Shown here: in pieces, positions 23,743 through 34,694 of the stretch
Layout: each line of letters opens with the position of its first letter
Position numbering within the stretch: the first letter of the stretch is position 1
Assembly (NCBI RefSeq): GCF_901000735.1
Contig: NC_081546.1
Span: forward strand, 7,838,254 to 7,902,253
Length of the DNA: 64,000 bases
Source: Corylus avellana
Taxonomy: Eukaryota > Streptophyta > Magnoliopsida > Fagales > Betulaceae
Reading direction: 5' to 3'
Translations under genes and position numbers: made by a program
Notes under the pieces: model-generated
What the model was told of the DNA's origin: nothing
Seen by the model: the letters and a program-made list of their open reading frames with translations, nothing else
Databases searched by the model: none

Positions 23743-26700
23743 GATTCCCATTATATCAATTTCTCTCCCAATCTGCTGTGCACGTCTATATATAGATATT
23801 TATATATATATATATATATATATGATATCCAATATTCCCTTCCAATATGCTGCATACGTGTATATATATATATATACAAAAAAATGCTACATATATATAT
23901 TCAACGTTAATGTAAGAAATTTTACAAACTCAATAAATGTGTAAAATCTGACTAGAAAGATATCAGGCAATTAATTAAGGTTCCGCATTAGTTAAGTGCA
24001 ATAATCATTTAAGCAAATAGAAGACATGGTTTAATAGGCATTAACAACAATACAGAATAATATACTGACATCACCAAGTATCTCCATAAAAACACACCAT
24101 CACTAAGCTTCTACTTCTAATCTAATGCTCAATTGTTCACATCAAGAAAAATATAGTAATAAACTGACTATGTTTTTACTGGGAGGATTCCCTTTTTACT
24201 TACGTTCTTAAACTCAGATACATTGGCCAAAGCAACAATGCTGATGAGCCAATATTCCAATCATTTGAATTTATAAGATTTTATTCTTGGAACAGAAACT
24301 ATAAATAGCTTGTAATAGATTCCAGATAGTAGTTGGCTGAGGAACCGAATAGAAAACATGTGCGATTCATTATCACTGTCAAAAAAAAAAGAAAAGAATA
24401 TGCACTACAGAAACCATAATCATGCAGACCATAAAATAACATCTTAAACAAACCAAACTTAAAGAATCACTATATTACATGACTTGAAAGAGCACACACG
24501 CTACTCACAGACTTGACATATCAAAGAAATTAAAAAGAGGGAGAGGATTACCGTAGTTGAGGGGAAAGAAAGCTTGAGGCAGTTCTTATTGGCTTAGGAC
24601 GTGAGAAAATGAGGAGAGGCTTGAGTTATTTATATTGGTTCTCAAGAAGAGGGAAGAGGGTATGTGGCTTTCGTTGGTTTACTGGAAAATGCATGGATTA
24701 CAAGTGCCAAAGAGGAAAGGATAGGAAGACACGTGATTACCTGGTGTCAAAAGGAAGTTTCATGAACAAAGTGTTTGAAGGACACGTTGGTTTCCTATGG
24801 GCTTAGCTTTATTTATTTATTTATTTATTTTTATTTTTTTAAATTATTATTATTATTATTATTATTATTAAACAATAAATCTTAAAGCTCCTAACTAATT
24901 AATAGGCTAATAACCCCTCTAATATTCTCCTAACTAAAAGAGTTCTCAAATATATATATATAAACAGAAAATGCTTTTTAATTTTATTTTAATCCATAAA
25001 ATATATAAGATATCACAAAGTTGGCTAATAAGGTCATACCAAAACTATAAAATTCTTTTCGGGATGGAACTAAAGAGAAAATTTTCTTATGTACCGTTTG
25101 CTATATATGAGATTTCATGATCTAATTTCAATAGTAGTGTAAGTGTAACATCTCAATCCCATATTAAGAAAATGAGTAATTCACGTATAGTGAGTGGTTT
25201 ATAAAAATACTCGCAAGTGCTAAGTTCCACGTTGCTTATTTACTAAGTGAAATGTTGTGTCATTGGTTGTCAGGCTAGAGAGCTTCACCAGTGGAAGCTA
25301 GAGGAGGCGCGCAAGTTTGAAGAAGCTAGGCTTGCTGAAGAAGCAGCTCTTGCCATGGCAGAACTAGAGAAGGCTAAGTGTAAGGCTGCCATTGAAGCCG
25401 CAGAGGCAGCACAGAAGCTAGCCGAGATGGAAGCACAGAGAAGAAAAGAGGCGGAGATGAAGGCCAAGCAAGAGGCAGAAGAGAAAAATCGGGCATTGTC
25501 TGCATTGACACATAATGACATCAGGTACAGAAAATATACCATAGAAGAGATTGAAGCAGCTACTGAAAAGTTTTCTGGATCAATGAAAATTGGTGAAGGT
25601 GGATATGGACCTGTGTATAAAGGCAGACTTGATCACACCCCAGTTGCCATCAAAGTTTTGAGACCTGATGCTGCTCAAGGGAGGAAGCAATTCCAACAGG
25701 AGGTATATATGATATGAGTTTATCTTTACATTGTGATTAAATCTGTTTCTTATTAATACCTGCAACAGACCGGTCTCACATTGAGAAGTTGAATAGCATA
25801 CATATAGTGGGTGATTCATAAAGACATTCAAGCATGTTAAGTCTCACATTGCTTAACTTGAGTTTGTTTGGGTGTGCGTTTGAGGGGCTTAAAATGCGTT
25901 TAACACTCAAAAAGTCCGTTTGAAGAAAAAAGTATATGTTTGGTAAAATAAATTGAAAGCGCTTTTAGAGGTCCAAAAAGCCTAAAAATGACTAAAATGC
26001 ACTTTTAACAAAAGCTTAAAAATGAAACTTTTGCCAAAAAATGCTTTTTGACTTAAAAGCTTTATTTCTCAAACGTAATCTCAAACATGCTCTTACTGGG
26101 TGACGAAACTAGACTTATAAGCAATTTTAGAGAAGCTCTAAATTGATTTGTTCTTTTGGAGTGACAGCGTTGATGTAACTAGCACTTTTCCTAATGATAT
26201 CAGATTTAATAGTAACGTTATGCATTACTGAAGCACTGCATGACGTGGCACGTTATGCATTACTGAAGCACTGCATGGCGTGACACCTTTTCCTTACCTA
26301 TTCAACTATAAAGATGTTTTTGTTGGCCAATATCTACAACATGTGCAGGTTGAGGTCCTTAGCTGCATTAGACATCCTAACATGGTCCTCCTCCTTGGCT
26401 CCTACTATGAGAAATAAAGCTTTTGGACTTAAAAATTTTATTTCTCAAACGCAATCTCAAACATGCTCTTACTATGTGACGAAACTAGACTTATAAGCAA
26501 TTTTAGAGAAGCTCTAAATTGATTAGTTCTTTTGGAGTGACAGCGTTGATGTAATTAGTACTTTTCCTAATGATATCAGATTTAATAGTAACATTATGCA
26601 TTACTGAAGCACTGCATGACGTGGCACCTTTTCCTTACCTATTCAACTATAAAGATGCATTTGTTGGCCAATATCTACAACATGTGCAGGTTGAGGTCCT

Positions 26701-27463
26701 TAGCTGCATTAGACATCCTAACATGGTCCTCCTCCTTGGCGCCTGCTCTGAGTATGGATGTCTGGTTTATGAATACTTGGACAATGGCAGTTTAGAAGAC
26801 AGGTTGTTTCGAAGAGGCAACAGCCCTCCAATTCCATGGAGAAAACGATTCAAAATAGCGGCAGAGATTGCCACTGCCCTTCTCTTCCTTCACCAAGCAA
26901 AGCCAGAGCCCCTTGTTCATCGGGATCTTAAGCCAGCCAACATCCTCTTAGACCGCAATTATGTGAGCAAAATTAGTGATGTTGGGCTTGCACGTTTAGT
27001 CCCACCTTCTGTGGCTAATAGCGTCACACAATACCACATGACTTCTACTGCAGGGACTTTTTGTTACATAGATCCTGAATACCAACAAACAGGAAAGTTG
27101 ACAACAAAATCCGATATATACTCATTGGGGATCATGTTGCTACAAATCATCACTGCCAAGCCTCCAATGGGTCTTGCCCACCATGTTCAAAGGGCCATTG
27201 AAAGAGAGAGATTTGCAGAGCTGCTTGATTCTACAGTGACAGATTGGCCTGTAGAGGAGGCTCTACTGTTTGCTAAATTGTCATTGAAGTGTGCAGAGCT
27301 AAGGAAGAAGGACAGGCCAGATCTTGCCACGGTTGTAGTCCCAGAGCTCAATCGATTAAGAGAGCTGGGAAGGAACAGTGAAACTCACAACAATTATGGA
27401 TACAACAACAATGGTGGTCACATTGAAAGTCATTTCGGATGGGCTTCACATATAAGGATATGA
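19778..27463 (+). CDS. USP-domain / coiled-coil receptor-like cytoplasmic kinase (PUB35/51/52-like, no U-box)
   Basis: Exons: 19778-19955, 20068-20153, 20281-20402, 20497-20700, 20833-21136, 21222-21323, 25274-25702, 26690-27463; in frame, 732 aa. An N-terminal universal-stress-protein domain (about 15-170) is followed by a Ser/Arg-rich linker, an Ala/Glu/Lys coiled coil (about 299-405) and a protein kinase domain (about 430-690). The kinase shows the GEGGYG loop (439-444), VAIK lysine 459, HRDLKPAN (from 552) and SDVG in place of DFG (Asp572 kept). The DVG motif is usual in this family as I know it. The protein ends after the kinase without the U-box found in many relatives. Intron 6 (3.95 kb) has gypsy-derived insertions; intron 7 has TRIM, MITE and a duplicated exon start. 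Substrate unknown; a cytoplasmic signalling role is inferred from the family. Confidence 0.9.
21869..22507. repeat. 310-bp-arm palindrome of gypsy LTR sequence
   Basis: Left arm 21869-22178 is the reverse complement of right arm 22198-22507. By eye one base in 310 differs. The loop is 19 nt (22179-22197). The whole begins TGTCACG and ends CGTGACA. A primer-binding site follows at 22512 (TGGTATCAGAGC), so the right arm reads as LTR sequence on the plus strand. It lies in kinase intron 6, so any unspliced transcript could fold into a long perfect hairpin. Confidence 0.9.
22512..22523 (+). other. Retrotransposon primer-binding site
   Basis: TGGTATCAGAGC follows the CGTGACA end of the LTR arm by four bases. 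It matches the initiator-Met tRNA 3' end used by many plant gypsy elements. Confidence 0.8.
22535..23111 (-). pseudogene. Ty3/gypsy protease-reverse transcriptase fragment, inverted relative to its PBS
   Basis: The minus strand encodes a continuous gypsy pol piece. It starts with the protease-end block '[17 protein letters not shown]', continues through '[20 protein letters not shown]' and '[20 protein letters not shown]', and ends in '[19 protein letters not shown]' and '[13 protein letters not shown]'. The match is to the Tekay/Del-like group by motif. RT stops before the YVDD catalytic motif, and gag, the RT remainder, RNase H and integrase are missing. It runs opposite to the adjacent LTR and PBS, so it cannot be a simple solo remnant. 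The upstream end is lost in a 20-N gap. Confidence 0.85.
23112..23131. other. Assembly gap, 20 N
   Basis: Twenty ambiguous bases inside the gypsy remnant. The size differs from the 100-N scaffold gaps, suggesting a different assembly step. Confidence 0.99.
23132..23467 (+). mobile_element. Third gypsy LTR arm copy
   Basis: 23158-23467 is a direct copy of the right palindrome arm (22198-22507) with about five or six differences. It is preceded by the 19-nt loop in the opposite orientation (23139-23157) and by TTGTGCA, the tip of the missing left arm. The left arm would fall in the 20-N gap. Confidence 0.85.
23600..23910. repeat. Cluster of (TA)n microsatellites
   Basis: At least five (TA)n tracts are separated by short unique pieces such as 'tgtgtgtggggggtgcacgg' and 'gcgcgcgcac'. 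Tyr/Ile-repeat open frames here are simple-sequence artefacts. Confidence 0.9.
23911..25143. other. Rest of kinase intron 6, no gene seen
   Basis: AT-rich sequence with an (ATT)n run near 24847-24870. The frame at 24609-24806 has no recognisable domain. Two GTAAGT-like donors on the minus strand (near 24205 and 24555) hint at exon-like pieces, but no coding homology was recognised. Confidence 0.4.
25144..25255 (+). mobile_element. Truncated TRIM LTR next to kinase exon 7 acceptor
   Basis: Begins TGTAACATCTCAATCCCAT and follows the TRIM LTR at 9132 for about 110 bp ('gtttataaaa', 'gctaagttccac'). It stops within 20 bp of the acceptor of kinase exon 7 (25273), so it shapes the branch-point region of that intron. 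Confidence 0.65.
25761..26215 (+). mobile_element. TRIM remnant split by a nested MITE
   Basis: TRIM LTR-like sequence at about 25761-25859 continues after the MITE at about 26096-26215 ('acgaaactagacttataagcaa', 'tgatatcaga' resembling the PBS). This shows the order of insertion: TRIM first, then MITE. It lies in kinase intron 7. Confidence 0.6.
25860..26095. mobile_element. MITE, GTTTG/CAAAC-ended family, copy 2
   Basis: About 236 bp with roughly 25-nt inverted ends: 'gagtttgtttgggtgtgcg' on the left, and 'caaacgtaatctcaaacatg' followed by 'ctctta' on the right. It shares internal blocks with 6645-6882 and interrupts a TRIM remnant in kinase intron 7. Confidence 0.7.
26046..26760 (+). repeat. 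About 350-bp tandem duplication including the start of kinase exon 8
   Basis: Unit 1 (about 26046-26406) and unit 2 (about 26415-26760) share the MITE end, TRIM remnant, acceptor region and first roughly 50 coding bases of exon 8. Unit 1 also contains an internal 33-bp duplication ('gttatgcattactgaagcac' twice). Unit 2 runs into the real exon. Confidence 0.85.
26349..26417 (+). pseudogene. Decoy copy of kinase exon 8 start
   Basis: Preceded by the same 'catgtgcag' acceptor as the true exon (26690). It reads [17 protein letters not shown], then SYYEK and a TAA at 26415-26417. Splicing from exon 7 to this acceptor would stay in frame and then stop, giving a protein cut off before the catalytic loop. 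Confidence 0.8.
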
Positions 27464-28567
27464 AGCTCAAATTTAGATTTTGTTAGAAATTGATGCACTT
27501 TCTTTGTACCTTTCCATTTCCGTTCAACTTGTTCAGTTTTTACTAATGTCTCTAGAATTGTCCGATGAGTGTATAAATACATATACTTTGTAATGCTGCT
27601 GCCTCTGTAAAGCCTAATGAAATAATTTCAGATTGTATTTATTTCTGCATTTTTAAGGTTGCATTCTTTAGTTCTGCAGTAGCAGCAACTTATCCAAAAT
27701 GTTTTGTCTTTATACAACTTAACCATTATTCCAAGCCAACAAGTGGCATCAGACCCTCTTTGACAATATTATCTAGGCATTTAAGATGATGCACCTGTTA
27801 CTTAGATATGCTTGTTTATAGGATATTCTAAATCAAACGAGAATTCCCTAGAACCAACAATGGAAGCCTGCCTTGCAAAGTAAAGTATAAATAAAGAAGA
27901 AGCATAAAGTGTGATACTGTGAAGAGAATTTATTCCCACAAAAGGTGGATTATGTTGGGAGAAAGGCATAAAAGAAAAAGATTGTCAAAGAAGCTTTGCT
28001 TAGGATTCCCTCCCCATGAAAAAGATGCTCCAAACTCCAAAGAGATAATACAAGTAAATTATGACTCGTATTTAACCATGATCGTTTTATGGGGCCCTCA
28101 ATTATTGACAATAATCTTCTTATCTAATTAAGATTACAAGATAATCTGACCAATCAATGTTTGGATTAAGAGGTCTCCTATCTGTTTGTCAATCTTTGTG
28201 TGCTATGTCCATCCACGCATCAATCACGCCAATCCCCACCGAAAGAGGAAAAAGTGTACTGTAAATCCAACATTTCTTGTCTTCTAAGAAAATAGTAAAT
28301 CCAACACATAGAAAAAAAAAAAAAAAAGGAAAAAAAAAGAGGTATAAGGAAATGTCCTTTACAACAATATACTAAAGAAGCATCTAAATCAAACTTTCTA
28401 AAGAGCCCTACACAAGCATGTGGATTTATATGTTAAAGTAACCTATCTAGGCCTCCTTTGTTTTCGTCCCTATGAAGTCCCAAAGCAAATAAATATAAAA
28501 AGTTTCAGGCACAATGATGAAGGACCCATTACCATAATTTGGCTTTTCTTTTGCAATTATAATTCAG
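27464..28567. other. Kinase 3' UTR and promoter side of the proline-rich gene
   Basis: 27464 to about 27640 looks like a 3' UTR, with 'taatgaaataat' near 27617 as a possible poly-A signal. The rest is intergenic. The frame at 27919-28131 has no recognised domain. 28250-28567 belongs to the block repeated at 34934. Confidence 0.5.
28494..28500 (+). promoter_or_regulatory. Candidate TATA box of proline-rich gene
   Basis: TATAAAA lies about 70 bp before the ATG at 28568 and is repeated in the second copy. The distance suits a short 5' UTR. Inferred from position only. Confidence 0.5.
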
Positions 28568-29110
28568 ATGGGTGAGGGCCATTGCAGCAGTCTAGCTTCT
28601 GCCATGGGAAAATGGTTTCCTTGGTTCTTGAGAATAGGGATCATGGGGCTCGTCATGTTCGCCGGTGTGACATCTGCGGATCAAATCGATGCTCCTTCAA
28701 CCAGCGAACTTTGTATCAGTGATTGTGCCACATGTCCTGTCATATGTTCGCCGCCGCCTCCGCTGCTAAAGTCATTTTCACCACCATCACCCTCGGTGCA
28801 CCATTCATCCCCGCCGCCACCACCACTGCTAAAGCCTTTTCCACCACCATCACGAGCACCGACTCCACCAGAGGCTGCTCCATATACTTCATGGGGATCT
28901 CCTCCTCCACCTCCGCCTCCCTTTAAGTACTACAACAATATGCCTCCTTCAGGTCCGGTGACTCCGATGCCACCTAACGGAGGAGTACCCCGCGATTATC
29001 CCTATCCTTACTACTACTTTTATGCCTCCCACGCTCCTTCACTTTCCCTTGATGCTTCCTTTGTCTTTATGTTACTATTTCTCTTTCATTTTGTGCTTTC
29101 TTGTTGGTGA
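28568..29110 (+). CDS. Short extensin-like, proline-rich secreted protein, copy 1
   Basis: Single-exon frame of 180 aa. A hydrophobic segment at about 16-37 ending VTSA reads as a signal peptide; starting at Met13 would give a more typical one. A small cysteine cluster follows ('CISDCATCPVIC'), then extensin-like SPPPP and P5-P7 runs (about 61-125), a Tyr-rich stretch ('YPYPYYYFYA') and a hydrophobic C-terminus ('FVFMLLFLFHFVL') suggesting a GPI-anchor signal. This fits the plant hydroxyproline-rich glycoprotein group, expected at the plasma membrane or cell wall; precise function unknown. The second copy differs at two residues (Leu/Pro in a SPPPP run, Pro/Ala before TPPEA), consistent with alleles. 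AATAAA at about 29320 is a possible poly-A signal. Confidence 0.8.
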   Translation: MGEGHCSSLASAMGKWFPWFLRIGIMGLVMFAGVTSADQIDAPSTSELCISDCATCPVICSPPPPLLKSFSPPSPSVHHSSPPPPPLLKPFPPPSRAPTPPEAAPYTSWGSPPPPPPPFKYYNNMPPSGPVTPMPPNGGVPRDYPYPYYYFYASHAPSLSLDASFVFMLLFLFHFVLSCW

Positions 29111-30913
29111 GTGAAACAAGACAACAAGTTGTTCTCTGGGAAACTATGGAGTCTGAAGGAGCCTATGTACCCAGATTGTTCATATATTTTTCAGTTTATT
29201 TGCTTCCTTTTTTGTTTTGTTTATCATTCTACTTATGTTTATAGATACAAACATCTTATTTTTTGTTGAATGAGTACGATGTATTTATTTGATTTGTATA
29301 ACTTTGTCCATTATGAGAAAATAAAGGACAAGCATATATACTTGAGAGACATGTTAGAGACTAGCACCCATGGCCATGGACTTTGATTGGAGAGGATTAA
29401 TTTGCTCATTTGCTGTGAATTCTTATGGTGTATGAAATTGCAATCGCAGTAAACCATGAAATCTTCTTTAGTTTTGCTCAAATTAAACCAAATAAAGAAA
29501 TTTTATTTGAGATCAAGAATAAATTTTCTCTGCAATTTCCTGGATTTAGAGATCCATGTATAAGTGAAAAAGCTTGAGGGCAACTGGTGTTTGATCTATT
29601 TGATAATCTAAAGTGATTTGACAGGTTGGAAGAAGGAAAAAGATGCACATATGGTTTACTTTAGTAGTAACCTGTTCCTTTCGCTTACCATTTACCATGA
29701 TGTGATGATTCAATTGTCTAGGAAAATCTTAAAGTGATCAAGTATATATTAGAATATGGGTTCAAATCCCGCAACGAAAATTTATATACTTGATTAGTGT
29801 AAATTACTTTGGTCTCTATTGACGCTCTGGTGGAATTGGGTTAAACTATGGCTCAATCAGATTTGAAATAGAACCTACAATTCTCATTGTCTAGGCCTCC
29901 CAACGCTCCACTCTCTCTTACACAGTAGTGAAAATCACACAATAACAACTTGCCTTTTTCTTCTTCTTTTTTGTTATTTTTTGCTAATTGATTGAAATTA
30001 ATGTCATTATAGAATATAAGAAAGTGAGTATAAAGATATATAGATCAACCAAAGTTGTAGGAAGATGCGATTAATGCTATGTAATCCTTGACTATTGCAC
30101 TTGCCATCTGGGCGGAACTACTTGGCGCTCCTAATTTTCAAAATGTTTTTCAATGTTTTGTAAAATACTCATTATAATTATTTTAAAATAAAAAATAAGG
30201 AAATGGGATTGCAATATAAGAGAGTAAAATGATATTTTCAATTTGTTAAAGACTATTTTACCCTCTTATTATGTATAACCGGTTCCTCTCAATTTCTATC
30301 ATTTTGGAAAGTAAAGAAGCATTACTAATTATTGCTCTTCGAGGTCATAGATGAAACTATTGCCTATTATTTGGTCAGTTTGAATCATTCCCTATATTTG
30401 GTCATTTTGGACTTTTCCATGTATCCTTGCTCATTAACCGTTTGGACTTTGTTGTTAGGGTGCCCACCCACCCATTTTCCCTCATTTGCTTAGAAAAAAA
30501 AAAAAAATTGCTCTTCGAGATGAGGTCGCCGTTTAAAAGAAACGTCAAGAAAGGATTTTGTTAAGACGGCAATTGAACACGCTGTAACTATTATTTCTTT
30601 ATTTTTTTAAAAGAAAAAGAAATTATCGAAGACGGGGGAGACGCTATAAATAAATTTTGAGATTCAACAAGTATGTGAAGCCGACGGTCGAGATCCTCTA
30701 TTACACAGATTTTGTCCCGCTAAAAAGATCGTCAAGCCCAGTGGCGCAGAGCTGACAGGGCGATCCTCGGCCCCTCGAACTAACGCCTCAGCGCAGGGGA
30801 TCCAGATCCGAATCACAGAGCTCACTGATCAGACCAGAACCCAACTTGGTTAGACGAAGCAGCCCGGCGGCGCTGAGCGCGGTCACAGCGCAGATCTGTC
30901 TCGCCGTGAGAAG
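29111..30913. other. Intergenic: 3' UTR of proline-rich gene to COG8 promoter
   Basis: No coding region was recognised. A tRNA T-arm-like 'gggttcaaatccc' near 29759 has no tRNA around it. The 118-bp segment at about 30230-30347 is missing from the second copy. GC content rises from about 30670 into the COG8 5' UTR. Confidence 0.55.
30645..30654 (+). promoter_or_regulatory. Candidate COG8 TATA box
   Basis: TATAAATAAA about 260 bp before the COG8 ATG; the same motif occurs at 37211-37220 in the second copy. Positional inference only. Confidence 0.45.
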
Positions 30914-33900
30914 ATGGAGTCCCAAAATGCAGCAGACGAGACGACGCCGTCGCCGATGTTAGGCCTCCTCCCTCTCGCCTCTGCCTCCCAACAGCCCTAC
31001 GTCTCTGAGCTCCTCTCCTTCACTCTCGATCGCCTCCACAAGGTCCTCTCTCTCTTCCTCTCTAGCTCTTTATGTGAGCCTGAGAAAATTTTGAGTGAGT
31101 GTATAATAAAATTTATTAATCTTTCGAAAGGAACCGGAGCTTCTTCGGGTCGATGCGGAGCGGATCCGGAGGCAAATGCAAGAGGTGGCGGTGGGAAATT
31201 ACCGAGCATTCATTGCTGCAGCCGATTCGTTGCTTGCCATCCGGGAGGAAGTTTCCGCCATCGATAAGCATCTCGAATCTTTGGTAATCAAATTTCATTT
31301 ACGTATCAATTTTGATCTTCTCTTGATATTTTTAGGTGTTTTATGGTGCTGAATTGTCTCTTCGCTTTGGTTCTTAATTCGGCTTTCTAATTCATTTCGA
31401 TTAGGATTCAAACTTCGAGTAGAAATATGCAGTACAAATGAAGCACACCACTTTGAGATCTATTTCCTTGGGTTGCTGATATTTTAGGACAAGTGTGCTC
31501 TATGTTTTATGTAGAAACCATCTGGTGTGGCAAAACTTTCACTATTATTGCCTTTGATTTACTATGGAGAGCAAGGAGCTCGATACTTTTAGGTTTGTAT
31601 TTGTTATGTAACGACTCAGAAATAAGCGTTAGCCATATCTGTACTATTTTAGACTAGTCAATTTGGAGGTTCCTTAGAATCTCTTATAAAGCAATAAGCA
31701 ATGCGAGATTTAACACTTATGACTATCTTTATAAATTATCTACTTTATGTGGGCTACTCATCATTTTCCCAATGTGGGACCCGAGTTTTACAAACTTTCC
31801 TCCCTAAACTGTTGACATTCCATCATGGCTACATCGTGTAGTGCTCAAGTACTACATGGTGTTAGCAGGTAGCTTTGATACAATTTGTAATGGTCCAGGG
31901 AAAACGCTAGACACATATGCGCTATTACCGCAAAATAACTAGTCAATTTGGAGGTTCCTTAGAATTTGTTGTAAAGCCCAATTTCACCTAGGAACTAAGC
32001 AACGTGGAACTTAACACTTATGACTATATTTATAAAGTACCCACTCTATGTGGGTTACTCCTTATCTTCCCAATGTGAGACTGGGGTATTACATGTTATG
32101 ACAAATGGAATTGCTTAAATCGTTAACGGAATCATGTAAAGCGTTAGAGAAAATGTTTTAGTTGGGGAATCTCCCTGCTGATGCATTATAGGAATTCCTC
32201 TTAAAGAGAAGTATGTATTTTGTGTGTATATATGTATCCCTGTATGTTGCGCTATAGAAGATAGTCATTGACAGAGAAAGGAAAGATGGGTGGCGCTCAA
32301 TACAGTTAGAGCTATTGTTGGTAATTCAGAGTCACTTTAAGAAAGAAGGCTTGATGCTATAATAGCTGCAAGGGTAAGAAGGAACTTGAATCTTAATTCT
32401 TAATTTGGGTGAAAAACTTCAGTAGAGTTACCTATATGTCCATATTATATTTTCTTTAGTAAGCCCCTCTATCTTAGTGTCTAGTTATGATGTGAACATA
32501 ACGATGTTTATCTTCTTCAGTAGGTTTGTCTATTGTATAAATTCTCTGACACAAACTATGCAGAAATGCACTGGAGTTAGTCATGTTGCCTATGAGCTAT
32601 GGTGCAAATTTGTCCATACATGTTTAAAAGAAGAACTGAAGTTGATTATGTTGACTATTTTTGTATTTCTATGTAAACCTTGAAGCATATGATGAAGAAT
32701 GTTATACTGAGATGTAATCTCCCCACTTTGCAGATAAATGAGATCCCAAAGTTGACATCTGGTTGCACTGAGTTCATTGAGTCTGCAGAAGAGATTTTGG
32801 AGAAGAGGAAGATGAACCAAACATTGCTAGCAAATCACAGTACTTTGCTTGACTTGCTTGAAATTCCTCAGCTTATGGACACGTATGTGTTTCAAAATTG
32901 TGAAGATTCACTTGTTAAAATTGAATCACTAGTCCATATGCCAGGCGTCTAATTTAGATTCATGCAATAAAGTTGCTTGTTATTAGACTAGTTTTATCCT
33001 TCAATTTACGAGTATTTGAAAGTGAGGTCTGCAAATAGTAGAATTTGTATGCCTTACTGCCCTCAAAGAAAACGGGATACTGGTCAATTCATAGGAAGTA
33101 ACAGTAGATGGCATTGGTTTTTGTTGGTAGGTCAGCATAATTTTCATAAAACATGTCTTTCTCCATGCAGTTATTCATCTTCTAGGATAACTACTAGACA
33201 ATTTATTGCCTCTCTTCTTTATGCAGATGTGTAAGGAATGGGAATTATGATGAGGCTCTTGATTTAGAGGCGTTTGTTTGCAAACTTTCAACTATGCACC
33301 CCAAGTGAGTTATATACGTCTTATTCTCCTTGCTAACATATCTTTTGGGCTGTCAACTTTGTGGAAGGCTGCTTGCTTAGGCTCTTTTCTTTTCTTTAAG
33401 GTTACCTGTTATTCAAGCACTAGCTTCAGAGGTCAGGCAGACAACCCAGTCTCTTCTTTCTCAGCTTCTCCAGAAACTTCGCTCAAATATACAGGTGTGG
33501 TAGTTCTGTTGAAACATTTACAATTTATGCAACTTGATTCATCCAGATACATGGATTGGAAAATTCCATTTATTTTTATGGAGGCATTGTTGTGTATTGC
33601 AGTTACCAGAATGTCTTCGTATTATTGGTTATTTACGTCGAATTGGAGTGTTCAGCGAGTACGAGATGCGTTTGCAGGTATTTTCCAGTGCTCTTATGAT
33701 AGTGGTGCTGTTTTAATGAACATTTAATTGGCCACTATGATTTTTATACTTAATACATTTATGTGCTTGAATCTGACCAAGATTATTTTCCGAGTATTTC
33801 AGTTTTTGAGGTGCCGAGAGGCTTGGCTTACTGGAATTCTTGAGGATCTGGACCAGAGAAATCCTTATGAATTCTTAAAAGGGATGATAAACTGTCATAG

Positions 33901-34694
33901 AATGCATCTTTTTGATGTAGTTAATCAGTATCGAGCAATATTTGCTGATGATACATCAGGAAGTGAAGAAAACTATGATGGTGGGCTTCTTTTTAGTTGG
34001 GCTATGCATCAGATTACCTCACACCTTAAAACTCTTAAAGTCATGCTCCCAAAGATAACAGAAGGGGGATCTCTCTCAAATATCTTGGATCAATGCATGG
34101 TGAGCATCTTCCTAAGAATTCTGCATGCTTAATCGTATGTCTTGTTCATTTCTTCAAGGATTTTGATGGGATTATGTATATATTTTCTTAGTTTTTCGGG
34201 GGCTGAATGATAGAATAACTTCTACCCCTTCAAATGCCCACCCATGAAGTGTAAAACCCCAGACCACCATCTTGTATAGGAGATTGATTGTAGACATTAA
34301 AATATCAGATTGGTGGAGGACTGCCATCACTCACTTCTAACTTTTTTCCCCATATAAAAATATCCATTTCATTTTTGCCTATAATAAAACTATTTCAGTT
34401 TTGCATGCAAATATTTTCAAGATCAGGGATATACAACCAGATTTTGTTGACTATGTTCTTTTGTGTTGTTGACAGTATTGTGCCATGGGCCTTGGTTGGG
34501 TTGGGTTAGATTTTCGGGGCCTGCTTCCTTCACTTTTCGAAGAGTAATATCTTATTTTATGTATTTATTTCTCTGTAGTCATGGTAAACCTTCATTTTTA
34601 TTTTCTTTAACATTTGAGTTTGGTCGCTTCAATTCACAGGGCAGTTCTCAACTTATTCTCAAAAAATATGAGTACAGCAGTTGAAAATTTTCAG
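30914..34694 (+). CDS. COG8: COG8, incomplete copy: exons 1-9 only
   Basis: Exons 30914-31042, 31131-31283, 32734-32882, 33227-33304, 33401-33494, 33603-33677, 33803-34099, 34476-34543 and 34640-34694. They correspond one for one to exons 1-9 of the complete gene at 37480-42625, and exon sequences are almost identical. Exons 10-12 are missing because the sequence runs into a 100-N gap after exon 9. It probably represents the other haplotype of the same gene rather than a truncated paralogue. If it were real, the protein would stop after residue 381, inside the conserved region. Intron 2 carries the same TRIM insertion as the complete copy. Confidence 0.85.
31607..32093 (-). mobile_element. 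TRIM element in COG8 intron 2, 5-bp TSD
   Basis: Inverted relative to COG8. Two LTRs (about 31607-31792 and 31900-32093) flank a short interior. On the minus strand the interior has a PBS-like 'TGTATCAAAGC' after the 5' LTR and a purine tract 'AGGGAGGAAAG' before the 3' LTR. The outer ends are TG and CA, flanked by TGTTA at 31602-31606 and 32094-32098. LTR sequence matches the family at 9132-9650. The same element is at 38173-38659 in the second copy. Confidence 0.85.

Noticed and set aside
23642..23944. Tyr/Ile-rich open reading frame
   Set aside because: It is translation of (TA)n microsatellites.
24150..24620. Exon-like pieces with GTAAGT/GTAATC donors on the minus strand
   Set aside because: No domain or continuous reading frame recognised; stops appear within a few codons.
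24609..24806. 65-aa frame within kinase intron 6
   Set aside because: No recognisable domain, no splice or promoter support, inside an intron.
28723..28926. 67-aa frame overlapping the proline-rich gene (also 35408-35611)
   Set aside because: Out-of-frame shadow of the proline codons.
29750..29775. tRNA T-arm-like 'gggttcaaatccc' (also near 36440)
   Set aside because: No acceptor stem, D-arm or anticodon arm could be built around it.
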